Notes under the pieces: generated by a model
The model's input: only the letters and a program-made list of their open reading frames with translations
What the model was told of the DNA's origin: nothing
Database searches by the model: none
Source: Progne subis subis
Taxonomy: Eukaryota > Chordata > Aves > Passeriformes > Hirundinidae
NCBI GenBank assembly: GCA_022316685.1
Contig: JAKJHU010000031.1
Location: forward strand, 496,001-560,000
Length of the DNA stretch: 64,000 nucleotides
Reading direction: 5' to 3'
Shown here: in pieces, positions 13,501 through 24,900 of the stretch
How positions within the stretch are numbered: the stretch's first letter is position 1
How the letters are laid out: every line of letters begins with the position of its first letter
Made by a program: the position numbers and the translations under genes

Positions 13501-16500
13501 CTTTGCATCCAAAAGTGCTCTGGGTAATGATCCCCTTTGCCTCAGTGAGAATGTGTTTTGTAACTGCAGTAGGGAAACAAATAAAAAAGAAATAAAGTAG
13601 CAGGGTGACTATTTTGGGAGATGAGCTTTCGCTTGGTATGTTGATTTTCCGAAGAGATATGGCACATCCAGTACCTCGTGTAAATTGACCATCCAGCATG
13701 GCATGGGACTGTGGAACGGGAATATTCCATTTTAAGACTCTGTTGGGCAAGACATGGGCTCATATTTGATGAATGTTGCCAACTATTTGAAGTGCTGTGA
13801 ATTCGACCTGTGAAACTGGAGGCGGAGGTGACACAAGTAGGAGAATCTGGACCTAAATGTCAGGACCTAAAGGTCACTTTTCATCAGAGCAAAGTGCAGT
13901 TGTCACCACAAATGTGGGGCTGCAGGAAGGGCATTGTGAGGCTCCCTGACTATTTGATCTACTGCTACTTTACCAAATATTCTTTACACTAAGTCCAGAG
14001 GGGTTTTTTTTTCTGAAAAGCCTGTCTAGCAAATGTGGTTCTGATCTTAGGACTGAAACTCCCCTCTTTTTTTGGCTTTTTTGGGCTTTTTTTTTTTTCT
14101 CCCTATGGTTCAAGAGCTGTGAAGAAGTTTCTGGGCATTTGGACAGTGACTGAGATGAAACTGAAATCAGAGCTGTCTCTTGTTGCAGTTCTGGCTCCAT
14201 CATACCCAGAGTAATGAAAGCTCTTTATGAGAGGAGCTGGAAAACTCATGAGGCATGAGAAGGAACAGGAAAATGCATCTTATTTCTCTAAGCATTTAAT
14301 TGCGAAATCTTTTCACTACTTATTAAAATGATTAGTCAAGACTATTGGAAGGCAGTGAATGTCTGTTTGTGGGAGCTAGGGAAGGTTTGATCGTGTCAGA
14401 TTTCTTACCTCCTTGTTTTCCTTCTCTATTGCAAATGGTAAATGATTAAAATGAGGGTGTGTTTTGAAAAGAAACTTTCTAAAGAGAGTTTGGAGGATTC
14501 TGTCCTTGTTTGTTAATTATTTCGTATGGAATAACCACCATTTGCAAGTGGCCAAGAAACAACAAAGCATTTGTTTGCTGCTCCCAGTGCTTTAGCATGC
14601 TGTTTGGGAGTGAAATCTTGGTTTTGTCTGGTTGTCCCTCATTCAGTGGTACTGCAGGGCACATTTCCCTCTGACACTTGCACAGCCGAGTTGCTGCTTG
14701 GTCAGGTCAGCAATGGCTCCTCTGAGAGCATTTGTGCAGAGGAAGACCTGAAGCCAGATACTTCTTGTCAGGGGAGGCCCACTAGAGCTGAGAAAAGGCA
14801 CAGCCTGTAAGGAAATAAAACACTTTATCACCAGTAGTTCAGTTTTTATTTGGAATAAGTTGCACTGGGACACAAATGTGTTTACTGTGAATATGGCAGT
14901 TTTTATATCAGCATATCGATGTACTTTTTAAATATTTGTTGGAAAACTGGAGAATGGAGTTTTCTGTCTTTGATTAAATATTTTCCTGTTAAGTTTTGGA
15001 AGCTGTGTCCCAGGGGGCTTATTCACATCCTGTGCTTCAGCTGTGGGCTGATCTTCATGGGCACAGGGTTTATTTCACGGCTGGCTGGCACGTGGAGATG
15101 AAGGACTGCTGGAGTCACGGTGGGAGCTGTGTGTTCCTAGCTCTCATATGAGTTAGCAAGTGGAGTAAAGCTGGAAGCACTGCATTATCTTCATGTCACC
15201 CTATTGACTCCAGTGAATGTCACTGATCACAATTTTGTCATTTCCTAGCCACGCTGTGTGTGCCAGTAATGTTAAGAAGGCCTCTTAAGCCCAAAGGGGG
15301 CCCCTACTGAACTGCTCAAATCATTAGAAGCATGGTGCTGTCAGTGCAGGTGGGCTGGTGGATTTGTATGGGGCAGCTGCACAAAGCCTTCCCTGGGGGC
15401 TTGGGATGTTGCTTTGAACACAGAGCAGAAACCTGATCCATTTCTCATCATCTTGACATGTTCTTCATCGACATTGGTACCTGGTGAACGAAGCATTGCC
15501 TCTCAGACTCCATTGACACATCATCTGTTGCCTGTCATCTCATAAATCTCCCCGTGAAACTCTAAGTAAACACCCCTGTGTGGAATCAGCAGGTCATTTT
15601 TGTGGCATTTCTTGTCAACTGAACAATAATTCATTAAAAATTTAATGACTCTTTTGCTCTGGAGAGGAAAAAAAGAGAGCTGGCGCCTGCCTTTCAAGTT
15701 TCTGTCTTGTATTGTTTGGCGATTATTGTTTTATTTTGGAGATCTTTTTATATTTTATTTTGAAGGAAATCAAGTTGATAAACTAAAAGAAAGACATCTT
15801 ATTACAAAAAGCTTGAGTGCTTCTGAGAACATTTAAAACAAGGATGACTAGAAATGACCTTTCCATCCTGAAGCGAACTTTGAGTGTATTCTCCCTTTGG
15901 CATTTCTAATGATAGACTTTCCATCTGGTCTTTGCTTAAAAGCTAAGATGCAGCTTGGGTTTTTTCCACATAAAAACTGTACATACTCTAAAATTAATCC
16001 TCTTGATCATTTCACTTCAGGGAGAGGAGTGTAGAAACACTGGGAATATTTACTTATTTTTAGCAACTCCAGTCCTCTGGAGAGCAGATGCCTTTTGTCC
16101 CAAATAAAGTGGATTCTGATTTGAGGGAACCCTGGGTTTCCCTCTGCTTAAATTTGGGGAGATTATACCCTCTAGAGGAGATTTTTAATGAAAATTGGAG
16201 AGATGTCAGTGGCTCTGGTGGGATCTGAATCAGTGGGGAGGGATTTGTGATTACTTTAGCTACCCTGGGCAATACTGTCATTTCTAACTGAGAATTCCCC
16301 GCTCCCAGTTTCCCATAGTGATTCCCCAAAGCTGAATGTACAAGAGGGAAATCCTAGCAAAATGAATGCTTAAGGGAAGAACTGGGGATCTCCTGAGAGC
16401 CACCACTGCAACCATTTATCCTCATTTCAGCAGAATCTTTGGGGAAAGTACATAAACCAATCCTTTTGCTTAGTAAAGCATTCCAGCAAATGCCTAATTT

Positions 16501-16655
16501 GATACATGCTTTGTGAAGGCCCGTGGGACATAACATTTAAGAATGCACTTGAACTTAAGAGTGTAACTGAGCCCCTGCTGCATGCAAGCACGTGTGTGCA
16601 GGAGGAAAATATTTCTCTGGATCACATGTAGGAACATCAGACAGCAGATTTTTAC

Positions 16656-16822
16656 TTTTTTTTTTTTTCTTCCTACAGACTAATTGCCACCGAATGTGCT
16701 TCCCCTCTCCCCCTCTCTTTTTTTTTTTTTTGCCGTTTTTTTGTTGTTGTTTCTTTGGTTTTTTTGTTTGTTTTTTTTTTGTTTTGTGTTGGTTGGTTGG
16801 GTTTTTTTCCTTTTCGTCCTTC
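16656..16822. repeat. T-rich low-complexity block
   Basis: Two poly-T runs (16656-16668 and 16718-16731) are followed by TTG/TTTG-rich sequence with GGTT repeats. The block gives an artificial Phe-rich open frame on the + strand and a Lys-rich frame on the - strand, neither of which is a credible gene. A TCCTACAG acceptor-like site follows the first run, but no donor pairs with it. Confidence 0.85.
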
Positions 16823-18022
16823 TATTGAATGAAGTGCTACGAAAATACATGTAGGTGGCAGATTACTGGTGAGCCATCCATTCCTCAAACGTTTTTCTGC
16901 TGGGAGCAGCCAAAAGTAAGTCTGTTAGCAAAGTCACATTTCTATCGGCGCTGCATATGTGGCATGCATAGAAAACAGATTTTCTGAGCATCAAGAAGGC
17001 TGCAGAACAGCAGATGTACTTTGGGGCTTTTGGCAGGTAAATACTCTGCTGAGGGCATTGGCATTTTTGCTGCAGGCTCTTCTGGTGACCAACTTTATTA
17101 AAACAATGGGAGGGAGAAAGGATGTTACAGATAATGGAGGAGAACAATTCTGGCACACGTAGCTTCCTCTTCATAAAGCTGTTTTTCCCTTGAGGCAATA
17201 TATCTTGCGTCTTATGGGAAGGAAATCTTACAATATAAAAGGAAGTCTGAACTGCTTACCAGTGAATTTAGAAGTGTAGCAGTTGGATTCCTTTCATGAG
17301 GAGATAATATGGGGCCTGTTCCAGTATATTAGGGAAGCTTTTTTAAGATGCTTCTCCAAAAATAGGAGGACTCTGGGAATCATTTCTTTAAAATAATATT
17401 TGTGGGTGGCTTATGTTAATATTCCCAGAACCTTAGGGGATATGTGCTCAGCATAACCAAGGTGTTCAGAGAGCAAAAGCAGCAGCAGCTTGGAATCTTT
17501 AGCCTGGGCTGCAGGACAGGACAGGGGAAGATGGCTTTGTGTTCCTGGGGATGCCTCTGACGTGGGCTGGAGTGGTCTGAGGGCTGTCCTCGCTTCAGCT
17601 CTCCTGAAACAGCTCCTGAGGGGCTGTTCTGCCTCCAAGAATAGCTGGCACATGGCAGTGCTCTAATTAGGCTTGTTTTCCTGCACTGGGAATGACGTGC
17701 CTGCTGCCAGCTCTGCTGCCCAGAGGATGCCCCTCTCCCGGCTCTGCTCCACGGCTGCTGCCGAGCTCCAGCTCCCCATGGTGCATCACGGCCAAAAGCT
17801 GGGTCCATCCAAAGGTTTGCAACTTTTTAGCTTCACCCCAGCGCTCTTCTGTCTTCCCATTCTCCACAGTTAAGATTAAGTCATGGAGAGAGGCGGGATG
17901 GGGGGAAGAAAGCAGAGTTGATTTTCTGTGCGTAGCACAAAAGGTGAAGTGCGGGTAACTTCAGTAGGCGTAGCCAAGTGAGGGTATTTTGTACAGACCT
18001 TAGCAAACTGAAAACAGTAAAC

Positions 18023-18042
18023 AAAAAAAAAAAAAAAAAAAA
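18023..18042. repeat. Poly-A run (A20)
   Basis: Twenty A residues follow GTAAAC and are followed by GGAAAAATG. No retroposed body or target-site duplication was recognised upstream. Confidence 0.9.
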
Positions 18043-19138
18043 GGAAAAATGTGTCTAGAATCCTTCCAGAGAATTTCTGCAGAGTACATAATTGAAGGGG
18101 ATTTTTTTGATAAAGGCTAAATTGTGTATGGGCATGAAAAATTCATCAGGGAATTTAAACCATTTCCAAACCACATAAAACATTAAACATTTCAAGCTCA
18201 AGAGTAGCTTGAATATGGCGTGCATCATCCCAAGCTTTAAGCAGTCATCTGATTTTTCTCTTGCAAATGTTAAATATATAGTAAACGAGAGCCAAAGTAG
18301 GTTTTATTTGCTTTCTCATGATGACTGTGGAACCTTGAAAGGTTTTGCTGGCTGACCTGACACACACCTTTGTTTACCTCTCTTGGCCAGATGAGTTTAG
18401 CTGCAACATTTTGAAGAATGAGGGGTGCAGATATCAATGCTGCAGTCACAGTGTCCCATTCTGTGCTTGTGATCAGCTCCAGCCTTGGTCTTTTTTATGA
18501 CTGTGTCTCAAATTAGCCTTTTAAATCCAATGGAATTAAGGATTTTAATCAGTCAAGATGCTAATCACCATGGCATGATGGGATATGTATCGCCTGATAA
18601 GGATATGGAGTTAATCTCATAGTCTTGTGAAAGCAGAGTCCTATTCTTTAAAAGATCATCAACATCCACATTTAAGTTTTATCCAGATGTGTTACTGGAT
18701 TTTAAAGCTAGGTCGTGCCTGTATTTTTAAATGTAAAATTTTTCCTTTGTGTAGAAATATAAATAGTGGCCAATTTCAGAATATTCTCAGGTGCATTCTC
18801 AATTGCTTCTTGTTTTCTTGACAGGCCAGGTGCCTGAAAGTACCATGTTTTCTCTTTAAATTAAATCATTTCTCACTTGAGTGTCTTTCATCAGGGAAAT
18901 GTGACTGTCATTGTTTAAATCCTCTAGGAATGAGGTTTGCTTTTGCATAAAGCAGTCACCTTGGATGACTGCGTGCAGCAAGTCATGCATTACAAAATTG
19001 CAGTGTGAGTTTTCAGAACCTGCTTCTCTTGGGTTTCATGTAAACACCAAGGGAGGGTGTTTCTGCTCTTCTCTAGGAGAACACTCAGGCCATGACTTAA
19101 GTTTGTTTCACTGTGCTGGAGATGGTCAAGTAATCGTA

Positions 19139-19540
19139 TCACAGAATCATCAAATGGTATGGGTTGGAAGGGACCTTAAAGATCATCTAATTCCTCCACC
19201 TCTGCCTTGGGACACATTCCACTATCCCAGGTTGCTCAGAGCCCCATCCAACCTGGAGTGGAACGCTTCCAGGGACGGGGAGTCTACAGCCTCTCTGGGC
19301 AAGTTGTGCCAGTGCCTCACCACCTTCACAGAAAAGAATTTCTTCCATATATCGAATGCAAACATTCTCTCAGTTTGAAGCCATTCCCCCTTGTCCTACC
19401 ACTCCATGCCCTTGTGAAAAGTCCCTCCCCAGCCTTCCTGAGACCCCCTTTAGGGACTAGAAGGTGTTCTTAGCTCTCCCTGGAGCCTTCTCTTCTCCAG
19501 GCTGCACAATTAAGCCTGTCTTCATAGCAAGATATCCTCT
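19139..19540 (-). mobile_element. CR1 LINE, 5'-truncated copy in antisense
   Basis: Read on the + strand this is the reverse complement of an avian CR1 3' end. It starts TCACAGAATCATCAAATGG, the complement of the terminal ATTCTATGAT-type repeat. Next come GGGTTGGAAGGGACC, GATCATCTA, CCCCATCCAACCTGGA, TCTCTGGGCAA, GCCTCACCACC, AAAGAATTTCTTCC, CAGTTTGAAGCCATTCCCC, CTTGTCCTACCACT and CTTCTCTTCTCCAGGCTG, with GCCTGTCTTCATAG near the end. About 400 bp are kept, so this is the longest and best-preserved repeat in the window. It covers only the 3' part of the element with no intact reverse transcriptase. A 155-codon open frame across 18911-19378 runs into this repeat and is not a gene. Confidence 0.93.
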
Positions 19541-19930
19541 AAGAAAACTCTGCACCCTTAAATATCTCTGTGTGCACCCTAGCCAGGGCAGCGAATGTGC
19601 CTTGTAAAAACACCACACTGGCGAGCGGCGCCACGACCTTCCCATTGCTTCACTTGGGGCTGGAAAAAGGCACAAGAATAATTGTAGTTCACAGCTCCAG
19701 GGCACCACTTAGGTCACAGGGGAGATGCTTCTGTCTTTGCTGTAATCCATGAAGGAGATAGAGATGTTGGCTAGAAAATTCTCAGAGCTGATAGGCAGCT
19801 CTGAGTGACATAGGCTTCATGATTCATCATAAAGCCTCAGCACACCAGGAATTTCTGTGCATTAAAATGATTTCCAAGCAATGAACCTGCCTGGTGTCTC
19901 TCTGGCTGTTTGCACTTGCTGGACATGTCA

Positions 19931-19994
19931 GCTTGGAAGTCATTTTTCCTGCATCATCTTCTGTCTGATGCAGGAAAAGCCTACTCTTCCCAGC
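19931..19994 (+). other. Stem-loop, pre-miRNA-sized (candidate)
   Basis: TTTTCCTGCATCA (19944-19956) is followed by a 9-nt loop and then its exact reverse complement TGATGCAGGAAAA (19966-19978). After an internal loop, the outer arms GCTTGGAAG (19931-19939) and CTTCCCAGC (19986-19994) pair over nine positions with one mismatch. The whole structure is about 64 nt, the size of a microRNA precursor. If expressed it would be in the sense of the LPP intron. The pairing is visible in the sequence; the RNA function is only inference. It lies about 390 bp downstream of the CR1 copy and is not part of it. Confidence 0.5.
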
Positions 19995-21510
19995 TCAGTG
20001 ATAAAGGAGTTCTTGTTAGGTGGTGAGATGGACCATCACCTCTTCTCTCCTTGCCCTCCAGTGCTCCAGCTCTTGTGGAAGCATGAGGAGGTGTGTATGT
20101 GACAGTGGATAACCACTGTCCATCACCGCAGGCACCAGCAGCCCTCCAAGTGTGACACAGGCTTTTGTCATCAGAGAAGGTTTATTCTCTTCTCTTCCTC
20201 CCTGAGCACACACTCAAGCAGTATATCCATTTTAATTGTTTTCTGAGAGGTTATTAATATTGGAGTGGGGATTTAGAATGAAGAATCAATCATTAATCTG
20301 AAAAGGATAGAGTGGCACTCTCCTGTAGCAAAGCTAGAAAAGAAGTTAGAACAAAAGAAAATCAAGAGAGGCTCCCCACCTAGCCTAATTTAATTTTTTG
20401 TTTAGCTAAAATTGTCCCAGTAGCAGTTCTGAGAGAAAACCAGACCTCAGACCGAAGATTTCCAAAGTCCAACCTAGGAACTGTAGCAATATGTTACTGC
20501 AATTTGTTACCATTTTTTTCCACAACATTTTATTTTGAGAATAAAATCTCTGGCTTTTCAAACAAAACCACAATCTTAGCGGAGGATTTTAATTTTCTTC
20601 CGCTTTATTCCTTTTAACAATATACACAAATATTTCAGTAATTTGTTTTCTGTTGGTTAAATAGGAGAGTTTTCATTCAGTCTGGGAGCGATCTCACCCA
20701 GGTTTCTCTACACCAAATAACTGACCCTGCTTTAGGTGTGCTGTGTTCCATGGCAAGGGCACCCTCTCCCGTGCTCTGGGCTAATGCCAGAGCCTAATAC
20801 TTTTCCTCTGGAAGGGAGGCACCACATGCTGAGCAGAGTTACAGTAAAACTGCTGGTTTGAATGACTGCTCTCTCAGAATGGTCAGAAGGTTAAAATGTG
20901 TGCTTGGGTAACTGCTGTGTCATGGCCCTTCCTGCTGGCAGTGCAAGAGGGGATCCACCTTCTCCCCAAAACCAGCCCAAGTTCCGTGCTGCCACTGTTT
21001 ATCCCTGCTTGTATTCCGAGGGTAGGCAGGCTGCCTGCGTCACTCCAGGGAGTGAATTCTGTTATCATCGCTGTCCTGAATGGGAACATGATTCTCATCC
21101 TTGGGAAGTCCTTTTTGTCCCTCTGTTTTTCACCTCTTCCTTGCCCATTTTAAGGTGCTCCTGAAGGGCAATGCTTTCTCTCCTCTTGTTTTCCCCACCA
21201 CAGTGCTCTGGAGTGGGGAAAAGGTGGAAGAATGGGTGGTTCTTGGTAGGAGATTTTGTGGAGTATGGAAAAATACATGTAGTTACTTGTCTAAAAGGTC
21301 AGTTTAGCATGATTTTTTCCTAACCAGTTACTTTGTTGAATTATGCAAAAGTATAAATTTTAAAGCTTTTCTGCTCACAATGTGGCAATAACTGCAAGTG
21401 TAAGTGTGTATAGTAACTTTGGTGTGCTGGAAAATGGTTTTTGGTATGGAAAGCTTGTGAATCAGTGTTTTAGGGTACAATTCCTCTCAAAGGAGAGAAA
21501 GTCTGCATCA

Positions 21511-21524
21511 TTTTTTTTTTTTTT
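21511..21524. repeat. Poly-T run (T14)
   Basis: This is a simple T run within CTGCATCA...CCTCTATTTTC, with no recognised repeat family attached. Confidence 0.8.
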
Positions 21525-21767
21525 CCTCTATTTTCTCTTTTATCAAGAAGTACAGTAGAGAGGATATAGAGCACCTCCAGGCAGCACCTCCTACCCAGGG
21601 AAAGATACAACCCTCCTTCTTTTTAATTTTCTTTTAATTTTAATCCCGATATTGTTCCATGTTCTAGCCAGATCACATGGGACATTTCTAGTAGCTACCA
21701 GCAAAAGAAACCAGACCACCACCACTCCATATAAATATATATTTCTATACATTTATATATGGAGCTA

Positions 21768-21850
21768 GAATCATAGTATTATTTAAGTTGGAAAAGATTT
21801 TCAGTATCATCAAGTACAGCCATTGACCTAACACTGCCAAGTCCATCACT
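21768..21850 (-). mobile_element. CR1 LINE 3' end fragment, antisense
   Basis: The + strand reads GAATCATAGTATTATTTAAG, then TTGGAAAAGATTTTCAGTATCATCAAG, then CATTGACCTAACACTGCCAAGTCCATCACTGAA in substance. This follows the reverse complement of a CR1 3' terminus of the GTTGGAAAAGACC / CTAGCACTGCCAAGTCC type, a different subfamily from the copy at 19139-19540. Only about 80 bp remain. An AT-rich imperfect inverted repeat (21727-21762) sits immediately upstream, on the 3'-terminal side of the element. Confidence 0.82.
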
Positions 21851-23391
21851 GAAATTTGGATATGGAGTATTGCTCTTTCTTTTGAAAAAAAAAATATGAT
21901 AGGAGTGAATTCTATGTATCTCACATTTAATTTTATCTTAAATTATCTTCAGGGATTAAGGATGTTATTTACTATTCAACTGTTACATCAGTGAATTAGA
22001 AGGCAATTAATTTTATAGCAGAAAGAAAATCTAGATGCTTTTCTGCTTCCCAGTAGCACTGACTAACTCCACTGGAAGGAAGGAAGCCAGTGCTGTTTGT
22101 ATTGGTGTAAACAGTGAACTGAGATACATTTGATGAAGACCCATTTTGCTTTCATCTTCCATGTCTGGATGTTTGTAAGTGTGACATGGGGAGGGGTGGC
22201 AAAGAGGATGGGAGGACCCAGAGGATGAGTGACCCAGTTTGAAAACTAGTCCACCGGGATTTGTTGAACAGCTCATCTGAGCACTGCATTTGCCTTTCCC
22301 GCTTGGTGATTTTGCTCCAGTCTCTCAAAACAGGAGCAGAAGACTCAGTGAAGAGAGCACCTTGAAGGGAGGTTGACCCCTCCTCCAGGAATGGTCTTCT
22401 TATGGCAGTGGGTTTTGTTGTCCCTCTCCTTTGCATGCTGGGCAAAGGGAATGGATCCAGTCCTTCCAAATGTTCTGCAGCACAGGCCACTGCTGACTGA
22501 GGCTCAAGCCAAGGCCCGCAGCACATGGGTTTCCTCTGCTCAGATTGCAACTCGCCCCCAAAATGAGAAAACAATACAAAAACAGGCATAGGCAAAGATA
22601 AATCCAACACTGCTTAAAACTGTTGACTGCAGCTTCCAAAACTTGAAGAAGTCCCTTGGCGGTGAAGGGCTCTGAGAGATGAGGTTTTTCTGTGATCTGT
22701 GCAGTTTTTTGTATTTCATCACTAGGGACAGAGAGGGTTTGGTTGAAGATAAGGTAGGTTGTGTCTTAAGGACATGGTCCCCATCTTTCCTGTCTGCTGC
22801 CTCAGGGGAGAAGGCTGACCAAATAAACAGACTCACTTTCACTGTGCTTTGCAACAGCAGCCAGGGAAAATGAGGTCCTAATCCAGTGGCGTAGCTCATT
22901 TTTTTAAACTCCTTCACAACAGCCCTCTTTAGTAAATTAATGCACATGTCAACTCTTGTCAGAAGCTCCTAGCAATGAACAAATGAGTTCAATGCCATAA
23001 TCTTATAAACAAATAGATAACCTGTTCCAGTTTGTTCTGAGTGAGGCGGTGTTTCCCTCGTTGTGTTGTTTCGTGGACCCTTCACTCTCGGAGGAGAAGG
23101 ATGGTATGTGGGAATGCAGCCCATTTCCTCTCCAGGGCAGGGTTTTCTCTTCTGACTTAGATGCCCTGATTTTCACTTGTTTACATGGAAATCTCTCCCT
23201 CTTAGCAGACTGTTTTTTGTCATATTTAAAAAAAAAATTCAGAACTACTTTTGTCCCCATTATTGGATCTGAGCAGCTGCAGCTGAAAGTGAGATCTCAC
23301 TGTACTTACTAATTGCTGCACAAGTAAGACGAACTTCATGCTCACTTCTACAAATAAACACTGCAGAGAAGGCAAAGGAAAGCTTTTCATG

Positions 23392-23462
23392 CTGGTGGAC
23401 AGAGACACAGTGGGGTTAAGTGACATCCCCAGTGTCCTAAAACAAGTCTATGTCAGGGAAGA
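23392..23462 (-). mobile_element. MIR-like ancient SINE remnant (tentative)
   Basis: The run GACAGAGACACAGTGGGG, TTAAGTGACATCCCCAG, GTCCTAAAACAAGTC resembles the antisense of the MIR segment that reads GAGGCACAGAGAGGTTAAGTGACTTGCCC in that direction. The match is partial and the element is short. A chance resemblance is possible. Confidence 0.4.
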
Positions 23463-24885
23463 GTGCTTAGAGCTTTTTTATTAAAACTTATGGTTCTTCT
23501 TCTGCCTTCTATTTTTTGCACAGATTTTTATTGAAGTTTTAAAGTTCCATGGACTGTTTCTTGCATCGGTTTAACTTTAGTTCTTTCCTAAGCTTTAGTA
23601 AAGGACTGTTGTGTTTTCCATGAGTCATATCTACGGCAGAGAGGTTGGTGTGGGCATTAGATAGAGTGCTCTGCCCCACAGTTGTATGGAAAAATAAGCT
23701 AAAGATGAAAATGCAGCCTTCTGTCGATGGCTTTGTGCTTTGTAAGCCTGATGTGTAGGAAGCTCAGCTGGTGTGCATGTGGGAGGACAATCCAGCACGG
23801 GGTTGTACCTGCCTGCCCCTCCCTGCCACCACTGGGATTTGCTAGGAAAGATAGCACTACAGCCACCAGCTGGATGGAAACGAAGTCTCATCAAAAAACC
23901 CACATTGTTTTCACAATGAAGGCCATTCACTGTGGTGAAGCAGCTGAGATTTTGCATAATTTGGGGAACTGAGCCCTTATCTCCTACCCTCGTGCTAATT
24001 ACTGCCTTTGGGGTGTTTTGAGAGGGAGGTCAGTGAGTTCTGAGCGAATACTGGGGGTGGAGGGGATTTCCTGCATTGCTGACCAGCGCTGGAGTGACAG
24101 CACTGTGTACAGGACACTAAAGATGGCATCTGTTTGTACTAAATTAATTTGCTCATTAAAAGCTGCATCACTTGCAGTGAGCATGGCATGGTGTGCCAGT
24201 ACTGCTCCTTTCGACAGTCACAAACTTGTGGGCCCAAACTTGCAAGGGGTCCAGCTCCAGTCCCGCTGGCTATGCCTGGGTGGTGGTAAAACACAGTTAG
24301 CTCTTGAGAGGGGGTAGAAAATGGCTTTTGAACTGCTGCCTCAGCTCAGACCCGAACGTCGAAGTAGCCAGCGCTGGATCTCCCCACTGGCACTTTCCCA
24401 CGTGGCTCCTCTGTCCCCACCAGAGTCTCATCTGCTTCTCCTGAAAGCTTTAGTACCTTATTCTGGCTCTAGTAACACTGGAAGAAGTCCAGAGCGATTC
24501 CAGCAGAGCTATTTTGGATTTGCATTTGCAGGAGGAATTGTACCTAGAGGTTTTAAGTTAATCGCATGGTCATTTTTCCTCTGTGTATTTAACCACTGAC
24601 GTTAATTAACATTTCAAAGTTTCACAGGCTGCTTCTTCCATTATCTCAGCCAGTTGTGGTGAAAGGCAGTGTGGCAAGAGGGTGGTAGTCTGACTGGAGT
24701 TGTGCAGATAGGAAAATTGCTGGGAATTGTTTCCAGTGAAGCCCAGGAGTTTAAATAGTTGGATGGCAGGGTGAAGGTGAGGATGTGTAAGCTGCCATGG
24801 TACATGTTTCCTATTGACTTTCCATGTAGTAAACAAAATTACCAGATAATTGTTGGCGTGGTGGGTTTGGTTTGTTGTTTTTGTG

Positions 24886-24900
24886 TTTTTTTTTTTTTTT
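24886..24900. repeat. Poly-T run (T15)
   Basis: A T15 run ends a G/T-rich stretch (24859-24900) and is followed by AATTTAAAGAG. It is simple low-complexity sequence. Confidence 0.85.

Noticed and set aside
16592..16888. Phe-rich (+) and Lys-rich (-) open frames
   Set aside because: Translations of the poly-T/GTTT low-complexity block, not genes.
18911..19378. 155-codon open frame on the + strand
   Set aside because: Its second half is the antisense of a CR1 element, so the protein is a by-product of repeat DNA.
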